DNA of 64,000 nt from Ceriagrion tenellum (Eukaryota > Arthropoda > Insecta > Odonata > Coenagrionidae): assembly GCA_963169105.1 (NCBI GenBank), contig OY720639.1, positions 55,161,848 to 55,225,847 of the forward strand, written 5' to 3'. Numbering within the stretch: position 1 is the stretch's first letter; every line of letters begins with the position of its first letter. The notes beneath the pieces are model-generated. The model ran no database searches and was not told the DNA's origin. It was given only the letters and a program-made list of their open reading frames with translations. The position numbers and the translations under genes were made by a program. Of this stretch, positions 44,701 through 51,100 are shown piece by piece.

Positions 44701-47400
44701 AGACGATGCCTCAGATGTAGCCTCGGCGAAGCGCAGCTCCCATGATATTCTTGACGTCGAGGGCAGCGATTCAGATGCTAATTCAGTAGCAACCTCTGAA
44801 ATAGTAGTCCCTGTTGTGACAACATCATCATCGGAATCAAGACACAGGTCTCCACCATCACTATCACTTTGAGTCAATAATTCCAATATATATTCATCGG
44901 TACTGAAAGATCTCTTGACCATATTTTAGCCATGGAAAACTGAGAATTCGGTGTCTGAAACAGAGGTGTCCAAATTTCTCACGGTGGAGGAGAGGCACTC
45001 ATGTGCAAAACGAATATTTCAACTACCAAAGCCAATAAAGACTGAGATAGAACTGAAGAGAAACTTTTTTTCAAAAAGCATGTTGAGATACAAACGAGAA
45101 TGAGAATAAATTATTCCGAGAAAGATGTAACTATACCGATGGATGCAATGAAGCTCCACAGGAGTATTGTACACTCATGGTGGTGTGAACTTCCCAAATG
45201 ATATCATGGATGCCATAGCTGTGATAGATAATGTGCTTTTCTGGGAAAGAAATTTTTATCTCAGCTAATGCATTCCAAGGAAATATAAAATTAACGCAGT
45301 TTGTTGAGGGCATACTTGGAATAAAGAATGGGTATTTCAGGAGAACATATTTTTGCATTGGAATGGGCTTATGCATGAAATCCATTAATTTTTATGGTAG
45401 GGTTTCGTTTAAAATTTGTAAATGCACTGTAAAAAACAAGGAATTCATTTCAAAGTCAACAGTTTGAGAGCGAGCAACAAATACAAATGTAGTAAAAGCA
45501 ATAAATAAACAAATAGTTGACCGCGAATCCATGCCACTGGGAAGGTTATAAACCAGCTAAGACTTGAGCTTAACTGTAAAAAATGGCCCATACAGAGAGG
45601 AAGGAAGTCTCTCTTGATACTCAGTTCAGAAGACATGCATTTGAGAAAATTCCGCTGTCTCGTAAGGGAAGAGAAAACTACATTGTTGAAAGCTGTTACA
45701 GCTTAGTGAATTTTCAAGCTCCAATTTGTGTACCAACAACACCTATGGAAAACTCTTGCTTGTAAAACATGGACATGAAAATGGAAAGTTAACTTTGGTC
45801 AGTGAATGAATTTGAAAATTTAAAAATGCATCTTGAGTGCTATTATTTCAACAAAGTTAGTACATATTTTGTCTCTAGATTCATAGCTAGCTTCTGGAAG
45901 AAAATAAGAAATAATTTATCTTTTTATAGGATGTATGAATAAAACTAAATCATACGCTCAATCAGGAGCAACATTGGGAGGAAAACTGACTCAAAAAGAG
46001 TTATATCAACAGTAGTTGCCAGGCCAACAAAAATTGAGAGACTTTGCAAATAAGATGTTTATGTACTTACAACTGGTGATCGGTAAACAACTGTAATTTT
46101 CCTTTGAGGTATATTACCATGGTAAGTTATGGTAATTGTCCGGAAATTTTTTATTTTCTGCAATTGATAGCCAGTGGAGGATTTAATAGGAAATCCAATG
46201 GTAATTGCAACATTTAAACCATTATTGTTACTACATTAATGGATTAAAAATAAAGAAAATGTGAAAACAAGTACCGGAGTCCACATACATTTTCACTTTC
46301 TATTGTCATGGTATGAGAAATTTTCATTCAAACCATTAAGAATGATAGCCCCACAATTATTCCACAAGTGAAAATCATAAAAATATTCCACAAATGAGTT
46401 ATACATGCCTCAATTTATTATTAAGATTGAATGAAATATATATGGCTTTTAATAATGTCTGGAAAATATTGGTATGAAAAATCTCTGACATGGAGGTGAA
46501 TATTACTGAAAATAATGGTTATTTTCTAGGTTGCTGTAAAATATGAAAAATCTACGATCATTAAAATTAACATTTAGAAAATATAGTAATCAACCTCAGT
46601 AAACATTAACTATTTTATGGCAGAAATGGGATTGTTCATTTCTGAAAATAGAACCAGTTGTACTGTTTTTTTTCTGGAATCCCATAATTTAATGAATGGT
46701 GGAGAATGCACCTTTGGCTTGCCACCACCAACCAGTCTATGGTGGAAGAGGGGAGATGAGCACCTCTGACAGGAATACAAAGTTTGATGTATGAAAACAG
46801 CTTTACCCTTGGCCCAACAGGCTCAGGCTGATTTTAGAATGCATTTCTTTTTTTGGGAAAAATGTACGTCATAATAACTGGGAAATACAGCTATTGTGAA
46901 ATGCACTTCCAACATTTCCCAATTTTATTTGGTTAAGGTGATTATGTTGACTGCTTTGAGTGATTATGTTGGCAGAAACTTGCCATGGGCTCTCATCTTC
47001 CCTTTGATGCTTTACCAACTCCTTCTGCTTGTGTCAACTCTTACCCAGATGACTGTCACCAAGTTTCAATGCTTCTAATTTGTGCCTCTTTCATATCCTC
47101 CGTCTCACAGGCCTGGGCATGTACTTCTACTATGGTATCAAGCATAGCTCTTTGGAGGAGGAGGATGGGCAGAACATTGAGCTGACGGTGACCACGGGAG
47201 ATGATGGCACAGGAGCTGCCGTGGGAGCAAAAGCAGTAGTTGCTAGCACCGCAGTGGATTCTGCTGGGCCAGCATACGGCATGGGAGGAGGAGGTGGCTA
47301 CACAACGCAGACAGGTGGTGTGGCGGAGACAGCAGCTGTAGGCTCCACTTCCAACCAATTTGAGTACGACTACACCAACTTTCCTTCATGGGATGATTGA
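8563..47400 (+). CDS. SLC7A14: SLC7A14-like cationic amino acid transporter, 3' nine exons (5' end outside window)
   Basis: Nine exons join in frame with compatible phases: 8563-8793, 14709-14917, 17244-17415, 19003-19186, 37246-37370, 38119-38381, 40104-40654, 41706-41833 and 47111-47400. They total 2153 nt and give about 717 residues plus a TGA stop. The product is a multi-pass APC-superfamily membrane protein of the SLC7A1-4/A14 branch. Stretches such as GSAYMYSYVTVGEF, FYAFIGFDIIATTGEEA, FPMPRIVYAMANDG and MMSIGTLLAYTLVSTCVLILRYQP are family hallmarks. EYLIGT, FNNVLNALNLAVWVF and HGWSG-like segments point to SLC7A14 rather than CAT1-3. Vertebrate SLC7A14 is lysosomal and handles cationic amino acids; the same role here is inferred. 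The first visible codon is split (phase 1) and falls just before the ACYAEFG motif, so about 100 N-terminal residues are upstream of the window. The central loop is longer than in CAT1-3. The family call is strong; the orthology to A14 is from memory of the family. Confidence 0.9.
9690..10145 (+). pseudogene. LINE (endonuclease/RT type) C-terminal fragment
   Basis: Pieces in shifting frames read KGTLDKDVKKWLKKSLV, LRKEDANWLQAFKMWSW, then EKVRRTERKTSEEDLRVVGE and VIRGDRLLTTVIEGRMLGKW. This is the familiar post-RT tail of RTE/CR1-like non-LTR elements (KTYVWSVALYGSETW ... EAFEMWCWRRM ... WIGHVLRRNCLL). Stops and frame changes show it is dead. It lies in the intron between exons a and b. Confidence 0.7.
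10520..10740 (+). pseudogene. LINE 3'-terminal fragment (GRPRNKF-type tail)
   Basis: The + strand carries a degraded match to the terminal segment read on the minus strand at 20945-21100: a GKVPRGRPRNKFMDQ-like box, a KVHRKIYQEV-like box, and the non-coding end ggctgcagtcaaccaatctt. Orientation is opposite to the 21-kb copy. The unrelated 10290-10519 stretch beside it was not recognised. Confidence 0.65.
13393..13428 (+). repeat. Short dispersed repeat, copy 2
   Basis: This is the partner of the repeat at 2768-2803. The two share gtggtggcttgca, ggta and a gtagatgta tail in the same orientation. The copies are too short to classify. Confidence 0.4.
13690..13900 (+). repeat. Unclassified dispersed repeat, copy 1
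   Basis: It shares order and wording with 15236-15440: cttttcgaaatagaaaagac / cttttcgaaatcgaaaagac, then aaatcaatgattaatgggca-like and gtaatgaatattta-like segments, then gagttgttgccgaaa / gagttgttcccctca. The copies are diverged and in direct orientation. Confidence 0.55.
14709..14917 (+). CDS. SLC7A14: SLC7A14-like exon b
   Basis: The acceptor is ctctccgcag and the donor is gtcaggg|gtgaga. It enters in phase 1 and leaves in phase 0. It encodes residues 78-147: PPDFLAFGITIIMTFIMAAG is one membrane span and NVLNALNLAVWVFVMTAGLF is the next, followed by the loop that ends in FLPYGWSG. A short CT repeat directly follows the donor. Confidence 0.92.
15236..15440 (+). repeat. Unclassified dispersed repeat, copy 2
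   Basis: This is the partner of 13690-13900. It directly abuts the start of the inverted-repeat element unit at about 15445. It may therefore be part of a longer composite element, but the copy at 13690 has no such neighbour. Confidence 0.55.
15445..16003 (+). mobile_element. Non-coding TIR element, single unit
   Basis: About 550 bp match 20105-20672 from end to end, with the same succession of segments: atcatttcacctataaatc, caccaaaatatcagcccct, ttccgatatttttgatgaaa, aattatttcaagatcg and tatttttatttgattg. The right end, in reverse complement, reads GCTTAAGGTAGTTTGAGTGA, the same terminus as the 20-kb dimer. The left terminus is degraded. No coding capacity is seen. It may be an old MITE. Confidence 0.7.
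17244..17415 (+). CDS. SLC7A14: SLC7A14-like exon c
   Basis: The acceptor is ttttccag and the donor is catcg|gtgagt. It enters in phase 0 and leaves in phase 1. It encodes residues 148-205 with the most conserved motif of the family, GFDIIATTGEEATNPKRSIP, flanked by two hydrophobic spans (VLTGAATCFYAFI and AIISSLVVILTAYVTSSMML). Confidence 0.93.
18805..18847. repeat. Short hairpin
   Basis: AACTTCCACTGTG (18805-18817) is perfectly inverted at 18835-18847 (CACAGTGGAAGTT), giving a 13-bp stem with a 17-nt loop. It lies 155 bp upstream of exon d. It could be a MITE tip or a chance structure. Confidence 0.7.
19003..19186 (+). CDS. SLC7A14: SLC7A14-like exon d
   Basis: The acceptor is aatgcttgcag and the donor is attcag|gtgagt. 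It enters in phase 1 and leaves in phase 2. It encodes residues 205-266: the loop VPYDQVDADSALVEMFGSVG, a membrane span with AIGALAGLTVSMFGSMFPMP, and the RIVYAMANDGLIF motif found in all CAT proteins. It is followed by the 18-kb intron. Confidence 0.92.
19553..20672. mobile_element. Inverted dimer (foldback) of the same TIR element
   Basis: The left arm (about 19553-20100) and right arm (about 20101-20672) are diverged inverted copies of one unit. The outer ends are GGTTAAGGTAGTTTTAGCGA and, in reverse complement, ATTTAAGGATGTTTGAGAGA. The centre carries CCTTAAGGTAGTTTGAGCGA. Internal pairs include tctctctggagtgcatacac at 19921 and its inverted copy near 20275, and ccttcacaacggaag near 19770 against cttccgttttgaac near 20435. 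The single-unit relative is at 15445-16003. Together they define a family in this genome. Confidence 0.75.
20890..21990 (-). pseudogene. Rearranged LINE C-terminal and 3'-end copies
   Basis: On the minus strand, the 5' part (about 21990-21790) reads EIAQAKKAFMWKRQLLYSMK, then FNESKAWTIGKADQKTIEAF, the end of the RT and the post-RT region of an RTE/CR1-like LINE. Downstream, the tail segment is present as partial copies one after another, with GRPRN boxes near 21590, 21270 and 21040. The last contains EGKVPRGRPRNKFMDQIKGK and ends in the shared non-coding end. All copies carry stops or frame changes. Confidence 0.7.
22340..22662 (+). mobile_element. SINE copy with conserved tail domain
   Basis: The copy carries the block gagcacttcaagttcagcac, ccgtctgtcgaatgagacgt, taaaccgtgatccccttggc, gcctttcgttaagagcaggc at 22459-22540. 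It then ends with tggagtaaatgaccttagttg and tcgcttcccca. The first block matches the SINE at 42160-42375. The final block is repeated at 23010-23055. The head (attccagtgtttgatattca) matches 22930. Confidence 0.65.
22928..23055 (+). mobile_element. Internally deleted copy of the same SINE
   Basis: The head ttgcagtgtttaatattcaa and tail gtgcaaatgacctcagttgt / cgcctccccaaataact match the two ends of the 22340-22662 copy, but the middle is missing. The copies are in direct orientation, so local duplication followed by deletion is as likely as two insertions. Confidence 0.6.
23069..23305 (+). mobile_element. 5S rRNA-derived SINE with 13-bp target-site duplication
   Basis: The 5' part resembles 5S rRNA: caccagttcccgtaagatca, ctgaagttaagcaatgttgg, gcccggacgagggttggatg and ggtgacc. 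These contain the 5S internal promoter box A (about 23119-23131) and box C (23148-23161). The 3' part is unrelated sequence that ends in a short tandem aactaacaatct. The 13-mer TACCCACCCACCG flanks it at 23056-23068 and 23306-23318, a perfect target-site duplication. This is the structure of a SINE3-type (5S-headed) retroposon, not a functional 5S gene, because the 3' half of 5S rRNA is lost. Confidence 0.85.
25365..27160 (+). pseudogene. hAT-type (DUF4371/ZMYM1-like) transposase relic
   Basis: Pieces appear in order. At about 25568 in one frame: FELALRGQDESIQSTNPEIF and FRGLVNFKSTLDNLVREHLS. At 25729-26172: NDLLDCMLNVCREKILAEIA-like sequence, then DFLSIMADETTYVSSKFQIV, RYTLPEGTPVERFWSFMN, SQSYDGVNVVSGRTSGVQ and YAYFVHCYAHQLNFILAQVA. 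At 26800-27033: the C-terminal dimerisation block with PISASESKRCFSALQRIKTF and LRSTMDGERLSALAM. The family is the domesticated-looking DUF4371/hAT C-terminal dimerisation transposases common in animal genomes. Frameshifts, stops and a collapsed middle (about 26170-26760) show that it is dead. It sits in the 18-kb intron. Confidence 0.85.
27271..27480. mobile_element. MITE with 30-bp terminal inverted repeats
   Basis: The left end GGTCGTTTTACACGAGTCAC (27271) and right end in reverse complement GGCCGTCTTACACGAGGCAC (27480) continue as TTAATTGCGC / TTTATTGCAC. The element is 210 bp with no coding capacity. Its termini share GGYC..TTACAC with the 776-970 element. No target-site duplication could be fixed. 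It lies 110 bp after the hAT relic but need not be related to it. Confidence 0.7.
28770..28895. repeat. GATTCGA-rich palindromic cluster
   Basis: The stretch holds many interleaved gattcga / tcgaatc words, and tcaggatttgattgaatc is inverted as gatttcttcgaatcctga. It ends in ccaaatcactag, which resembles the TAGTGAT terminus of the hAT-like element at 32476-33612. It is probably a non-autonomous DNA transposon remnant; boundaries are unclear. Confidence 0.4.
29160..29830 (+). pseudogene. LINE reverse transcriptase fragment
   Basis: Pieces read SSEYLNARLFADDQVIIPGS (RT motif C region, ADD), then VSHFLYLGCDFTYDENKDIT, YQVIVVPPVLYGTECWSAK, LFRVVKGCARLGKIRNTSIR and EHVLRMPNVRYPK. This order (FADDQ, YLGxxxT, YGxExW, RxLRxxxGxTRxDRIRN, WxGHVxRM) is that of RTE-like endonuclease-RT elements. 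Several in-frame stops are present. It lies inside the 18-kb intron. Confidence 0.75.
29930..30080 (+). repeat. Possible Penelope-like 3' end
   Basis: The block gttaacctgaagatgacgcg / ttgttggtcgaaaactacat resembles the cctgaagatg...gtcgaaac ends common to Penelope-like elements. A related word (ccatcgaaacgtcggcagct) is at 11907. No coding portion adjoins either copy, so the call is weak. Confidence 0.35.
30950..31008. repeat. CT-rich microsatellite
   Basis: An imperfect (CT)n tract, ttctctctctctccctctctctc and continuing, runs over about 58 bp. A shorter CT tract follows the exon b donor at 14925-14942. Confidence 0.85.
31102..31128. repeat. Near-perfect 27-bp palindrome
   Basis: GTTTCAAAATGTC (31102-31114) is perfectly inverted at 31116-31128 (GACATTTTGAAAC), with a single C between. 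It could be a closely spaced pair of binding half-sites or the scar of a foldback element. Confidence 0.75.
32476..33612. mobile_element. hAT-like non-autonomous element, 1137 bp, with 8-bp TSD
   Basis: The perfect 8-bp direct repeat GTGTGTAC lies at 32468-32475 and 33613-33620. The left terminus is TAGAGATGGGCAAATTCGTT, and the right in reverse complement is TAGTGATAGGTCGTTCATGA: a short imperfect inverted repeat starting TAGNGAT. An 8-bp duplication with this terminus is characteristic of hAT transposons. gattcgatc words recur near both ends. No transposase frame is seen, so it must have been mobilised in trans. Confidence 0.75.
34869..35019. repeat. Long hairpin (about 55-bp arms)
   Basis: The left arm 34869-34923 (aaccatgatggctttcggga to gtgacggcagtttc) is inverted at 34963-35019 (gaaactgtcgtcacaaaatg to aagccatcatgatt) with few mismatches and a 39-nt loop. 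It may be a foldback MITE core or a pre-miRNA-like hairpin; with no flanking duplication visible the first is only a guess. Confidence 0.75.
35470..35605 (+). pseudogene. LINE tail fragment (GRPRNKW)
   Basis: The + frame reads SHVFVNMVFIEGKAPSGRPR followed by NKWK. This matches INEVCIEGKVPRGRPRNKFM on the minus strand near 21040 and the copy at 10560. Only the tail of the LINE ORF is present. Confidence 0.6.
37246..37370 (+). CDS. SLC7A14: SLC7A14-like exon e
   Basis: The acceptor is catttccag and the donor is ccatag|gtgagt. It enters in phase 2 and leaves in phase 1. It encodes residues 266-308: LGHVWPLTGTPGLATFISGL, a membrane span, then VLVEMMSIG. The split arginine codon AG|G reconnects exactly with exon d, so no exon is missing inside the 18-kb intron. 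Confidence 0.9.
38119..38381 (+). CDS. SLC7A14: SLC7A14-like exon f
   Basis: The acceptor is ttgacttcag and the donor is caacaac|gtgagt. It enters in phase 1 and leaves in phase 0. It encodes residues 308-395. TLLAYTLVSTCVLILRYQP is a membrane span typical of the family. The rest is a hydrophilic cytosolic loop rich in Gly, Ala and Asp that is lineage-variable in CAT proteins. Confidence 0.9.
39239..39820. mobile_element. hAT MITE, 582 bp, with 8-bp TSD and GC-rich passenger
   Basis: The duplicated target GTTCTGAG is at 39231-39238 and 39821-39828. The ends are CAGAGGCGATCCCAGG and, in reverse complement, CAGGGGCGATTCCAGA, followed on both sides by long G/C homopolymer runs. These features are diagnostic of hAT non-autonomous elements. 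The interior 39400-39690 is markedly GC-richer than the termini. It sits in the intron between exons f and g, ending 283 bp before exon g. Confidence 0.85.
39529..39711 (-). other. Possible captured exon fragment inside the hAT MITE
   Basis: On the minus strand a frame of about 60 codons between two stops contains VIGVLGGIKGSLIQGIKCIP, then ACVAQAESLAARMQKAVLLE and SLRLLRAHDPNEA before TAG. Base composition and residue use look like real coding sequence. An AG acceptor-like site lies at its upstream edge (cctagtcatag|gtgtgc). I do not recognise the parent protein. A different minus frame over the same DNA gives a longer open frame (39345-39752), which looks less protein-like. Confidence 0.35.
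40104..40654 (+). CDS. SLC7A14: SLC7A14-like exon g (long loop plus two membrane spans)
   Basis: This is the largest exon. The acceptor is tcgaccag and the donor is gaacag|gttggt. It enters in phase 0 and leaves in phase 2. It encodes residues 396-579. The first half is a low-complexity Ser/Asp/Gly loop (PDSDDTYPDEGMG, SSSGGGATGGLGG). Then comes RKLDELTYLCPGIFPWVDRG and two spans, GLYVMRLVGILYVFIFCFDI and GATIFFLVFFLTGILVILLL. GC is very high, which suits the Gly/Ala/Asp-rich coding. The ORF continues through the donor to 40688 only by chance. Confidence 0.9.
41706..41833 (+). CDS. SLC7A14: SLC7A14-like exon h
   Basis: The acceptor is gttgatttgcag and the donor is gctcttg|gtgagt. It enters in phase 2 and leaves in phase 1. 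It encodes residues 579-622: TPGLPFVPAIAVIVNIYLIF followed by LVRFTLWMALG. This is the conserved penultimate membrane region of CAT proteins (PxxPFxPAxxxxxNIYLM). Confidence 0.92.
42160..42375 (+). mobile_element. tRNA-type SINE
   Basis: The head has RNA polymerase III box A-like (tggtggccatgagagcactgg, from 42167) and box B-like (atatttgaatccc, from 42207) sequences at tRNA spacing. The body shares gagcactcttcaagt, ccattgaatgggacattgaa and ggggcctttcattcagacca with the tail block of the SINE at 22340-22662. It lies in the intron between exons h and i. Confidence 0.7.
43345..43378 (+). other. Possible 34-nt alternative exon in the SLC7A14-like gene
   Basis: A strong polypyrimidine acceptor (tcttttctttctttgcag) is followed after 34 nt by a strong donor (ggca|gtgagtac). 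Its inclusion between exons h and i would shift the frame and reach a TAG stop inside the last exon, replacing the end of the last membrane span and the whole tail. No protein homology is seen in the 34 nt. It may be a regulated exon or a chance pair of sites. Confidence 0.3.
44345..44922 (-). pseudogene. Internally deleted piggyBac-like transposase
   Basis: On the minus strand an acidic N-terminus starts at 44922: MVKRSFSTDEYILELLTQSD, then GGDLCLDSDDDVV. The C-terminal cysteine-rich end follows at about 44580-44351 in another frame: FTERHFPSEIFSGVSKKN, PTKCAVGSKSGKRHET, then MCDIRDVGLCVVPCFKIFH. This is the piggyBac layout of acidic start and terminal zinc-binding motif, but the catalytic DDD core between them is missing and one stop interrupts the tail. 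TTAA flanks and terminal repeats were not identified. It sits in the intron before the last exon. Confidence 0.65.
47111..47400 (+). CDS. SLC7A14: SLC7A14-like terminal exon i with stop
   Basis: The acceptor is cgtctcacag. It enters in phase 1 and ends at a TGA stop (47398-47400). It encodes residues 622-717: the end of the last membrane span, LGMYFYYGIKHSSLEEEDG, then a cytosolic tail rich in Gly, Ala and Thr that ends in YDYTNFPSWDD. The acidic-aromatic C-terminus could be a sorting signal, but no specific motif can be claimed. Confidence 0.9.
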
Positions 47401-47929
47401 AGAGCAAGGATCAGAAATCGCGGCCAGTCCCTGTACTGAGCAAAAAGGACCCCGAGATGAGAGGGAGAAAAGGACTGAGCCTTTGAATCAACCATTTGAA
47501 TGTCAAACACATTAAAACCCTTCCATTTAGCCCTCAATATCTCAAAATTAAAAATACTTTACTAGTGCTCTAAAAAATAACCTTGAACTTTTTCCTGTTG
47601 AACCTACTTCCTTCAGTTCTCTATTAAGGATCGGATTGGAATGCTCGCTTATCATGGCACAAGCCAGGGATTATGAATCTGGCAGTGGTTGAGATTTTTC
47701 AACAATTTTCCAATCCCTCTTGGAGTGCCATTAGAAATCCCATCAAGTGCAATAATCCATCTGTCAGATGGGAAATAGTACTGTGTATCCCTTGGTAGCT
47801 TTCCATTATTATGTGCTGATGCAAATTCCAGGATGACCTCATTCCTTTAAAAAATCCGACAAACCTGTCCTTTATGGCACAAATGACCCCAGAATCATAC
47901 ATTTTTAATTGTCTCTACATATTACAGTC

Positions 47930-47987
47930 CTTACTCACCTCTTCTCTCATACTGGTGGCTTACTCACCTCTTCTCTCAGACTGTGGC
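47930..47987 (+). repeat. Two-copy 29-bp tandem repeat
   Basis: cttactcacctcttctctca followed by tactggtgg is repeated directly as the same 20-mer followed by gactgtggc. Confidence 0.75.
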
Positions 47988-48044
47988 CTAGGGCCTCAAC
48001 TTACATTTGCCAGATGGAATGAGTGCAAGTTTTCCCTCATGACA

Positions 48045-48101
48045 ACCATCAAAGGCACATCAGTGTTGCTCTTCTCGAGTGTTCAGGTTGCCTTTGATGG
48101 T
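48045..48101. repeat. 13-bp stem hairpin downstream of the transporter stop
   Basis: ACCATCAAAGGCA (48045-48057) is perfectly inverted at 48089-48101 with a 31-nt loop. If the transporter 3' UTR extends this far it would be transcribed. Confidence 0.65.
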
Positions 48102-51100
48102 CATCTTGGCTGGAAGAGGAATTGAAACACCTGAGAGGCCACGGGATGTTCCTGGCAGCCAACAGGGCTTGGAGAGTACTTGAAGGAGAGGCCATTCTTC
48201 ACTTAGACTTTCACTGACTAGCGATGGAAATCATGGAGTCATTTACGTGGCAAAGAGAAATAGTGTTCATCATGAAGTGCTTTGTAAGTGTTCACAAGTG
48301 GAATGAAGAAAGTGGAGTATATTTTTAAGAGGACAGGAGTTTTTTTTCAAATTTTCATGTTGGCAAGAGGAAAAATAAGTGTTTGTTGGTTCCTTGGTTA
48401 CCATTAATCACATTTGTTGATGCAAGGCCTCTGGGAAACCTCCAAGTGGTGCTCTCCCGTCTTGAGTGAGGGACGTGGAAGACGGTATGACCTACATTTT
48501 TGTGGCTGCCATGGGAATGTCCCATTTCATCTCCTGGTGTTTTTTCTCCAGTTAGTATATTTAAGTTGGCGCATCATTTGGACAGAGTTCAAAGCAAAGT
48601 TTCAACAAAGAAAAAGGATAGTTTTAAGAGGGATTATCTATAAATTTATTTCATTTGCCAGTCCTTTCTCTCATTATCTCATTTATCATCATGTGAACAT
48701 ATTCACGAATACATTTGAAAAATATCTGTGCCATTTCACTACTTGCATATTTTACTTCCAAATCCTCATGGGCTAATGAAAAAAGTTTCAGAGCAATATT
48801 TTTTGTCTGTAAAGATATTCTCATGCATTACTGCGTGCAGATATTATGTGCTGAAAGCATCAATGGCAGGTTTTTCTTAGCAAAAATGTCGATGTGGCAG
48901 TATAGCCTTATGCCTCATGGCTCAACTGATATGATTTCATTGGTGGACATATTCCTTGTATACCTTTTCAAACTCCCTCTGCTATATATAGAATGGCTTG
49001 ATTGGCTGTACAGTTGAAGAGTCAGAAGTTGAGAAAAATTGTGTTTTGATTTGCACAATAGAAAATAATACTTACTATATATGTTCTTTAAAGGTGCAGG
49101 ATCCTCAATTTTTTTCCTGAATATTGACATATTCTTCTCAAGGTGACCTAAAGTTAAACTGCAGGGAAAATTTTTGCCTTAGTTGAAATATTTGTCTATG
49201 AAATACTGTTGCATACTGTGTGGTTTTCTCATTAGATACAAAGAATTATCCTTCTGTATTTTCCATTGCTGTTGTTTCTGACTCCTTACACTTTGCGTCA
49301 GACTTCCACTGTGCGGTCATATTGAGTGAAGTCAGCAAGACATGTGTAAAGATTGCTTCTTTGTCTCAGCTTCTCTATGAAAGCAATTGAACAAAAGAAT
49401 ATGCTCCCTCTTTGACTTGATTTCCTGACTGCAAAGACTTAATCAAGGGTACCATGCTTGTCTACTTTATAATGTTAATGATGCATGAAATTCACGTTCA
49501 CAGCTTTGGTATGTGACTGGCCATTCATGTGAAAGTCTATAGGCAATTGTTGTCCATCATTGGTTGTATCTGGGTGTTAATGTGACACACAGTATCTCTC
49601 TTAGTAAATTTTTGTTACCTAGGTCAGCACTGATAAATAGCATAATATGTTACAGTGAACATTTTTACTGTAGACAAAGAAATATACAAGTATGACTTTA
49701 TCAATTTATTAACATAAAAGGCTGATTTATAAATGACTCTAAAAACAGGCACACACTGTACATGATCAGGCATCAACTATGAACTTTGAGCATGAACTTT
49801 GAGAGTGGCTTAACAATGAATTTAATGATTGACACTTTTAGCTGACCCTTTCACATGATTGTGTATGCCTCCTTAAATATCTCTGAGTGGAGCTTGTGGA
49901 TGATGTCTAAGTTCCCGTTGACACCTATCTTTTACAGCTTACTACTGTATCATCTGTAAAAAATTCTATATTATCTCTTGGCTTTTCACTGAGAAAATGA
50001 GATTATAGGAATCAGTTTGACTGTATTTATGAATTTCCATTGCCAATCATGGTCAGTTTAAATTAAGGCAAATAATAATGAAAAATAGGTATTTTAAAAG
50101 CGATCAAATGTTAGCAATAATATAATTTCCTGCTGAAAAGTGGCTCGAGTAGAAACCATTTCAGCCAGGAAATCATTTCCTCTCTCATTTTTACTATTTT
50201 GATAGCCCACTGCATGAGGATTTTTTGTCAGCAGTGAAATTTTCTTTGTATGTGATTGTTGAAATCAAAGTTATTCACTGCTTTTAAATGAGAAAGCATA
50301 TAATGTGGTCAAAATAGGCCATTTTGAAGGTAAATTAACAGTTCCAGGTGTGTAGGTGTCACTATTAGAGTGAGATTATAATATGTACCAGCACAGTTGT
50401 GTTTATAACCCATAGTTTTGGTCACTTTCTTATCCCATTGCTATTTCTTTTGGGTATTCTCTTGACTCAGTGAGCTACTTTTGGTTTATGAGGCACAAGG
50501 AATGCCATTGCCATCAATATAATCATAGAAATCAAACCATTTGACAGAAAAAGACTTAGTACATTCCTCAAAGTCTTCTTCTTTTTGTGTTGTTATTCTA
50601 AAAAATAAATCCTGAAAATAATCTAGTTAACATAATCTAATCAGAATTCAAAACTATTGGGAAAAGTAATCCTTATTGCCAAGTACATATTTGTTTTTTT
50701 ATTGCAACTTTCATTTTGGACTCCTTTAGTAATTTCAAGTTAAAAAAGATTCTTCCAATCCCCTGACGAGGATGACAATCACAAAATGTGAAAGGAAGAA
50801 CACAGCAAACATTTAACCACCTAAATAATGGAGTTTTATATGTACTTTCTCTCCTAACAATGAAAGTGTATGAATGACATCCATTGCTGGTGCTGAATTT
50901 TGGTGAAAGCAGAGCAGTATTATGATTGTAGATTGCCTTGTCCAACACAGATTCAAATCACAGAATGTTATTGTTCTAACTTTTTTTTTCTTTACCAGCT
51001 ACCTCAGCCTTTGCTAGAGTACCTATATCTGCCAGTCATTAGAGAGTCGGCGTCTTATTGATATAACTGCCCAGGGAAGTTGAAGGATGTAGTTGAAAGG

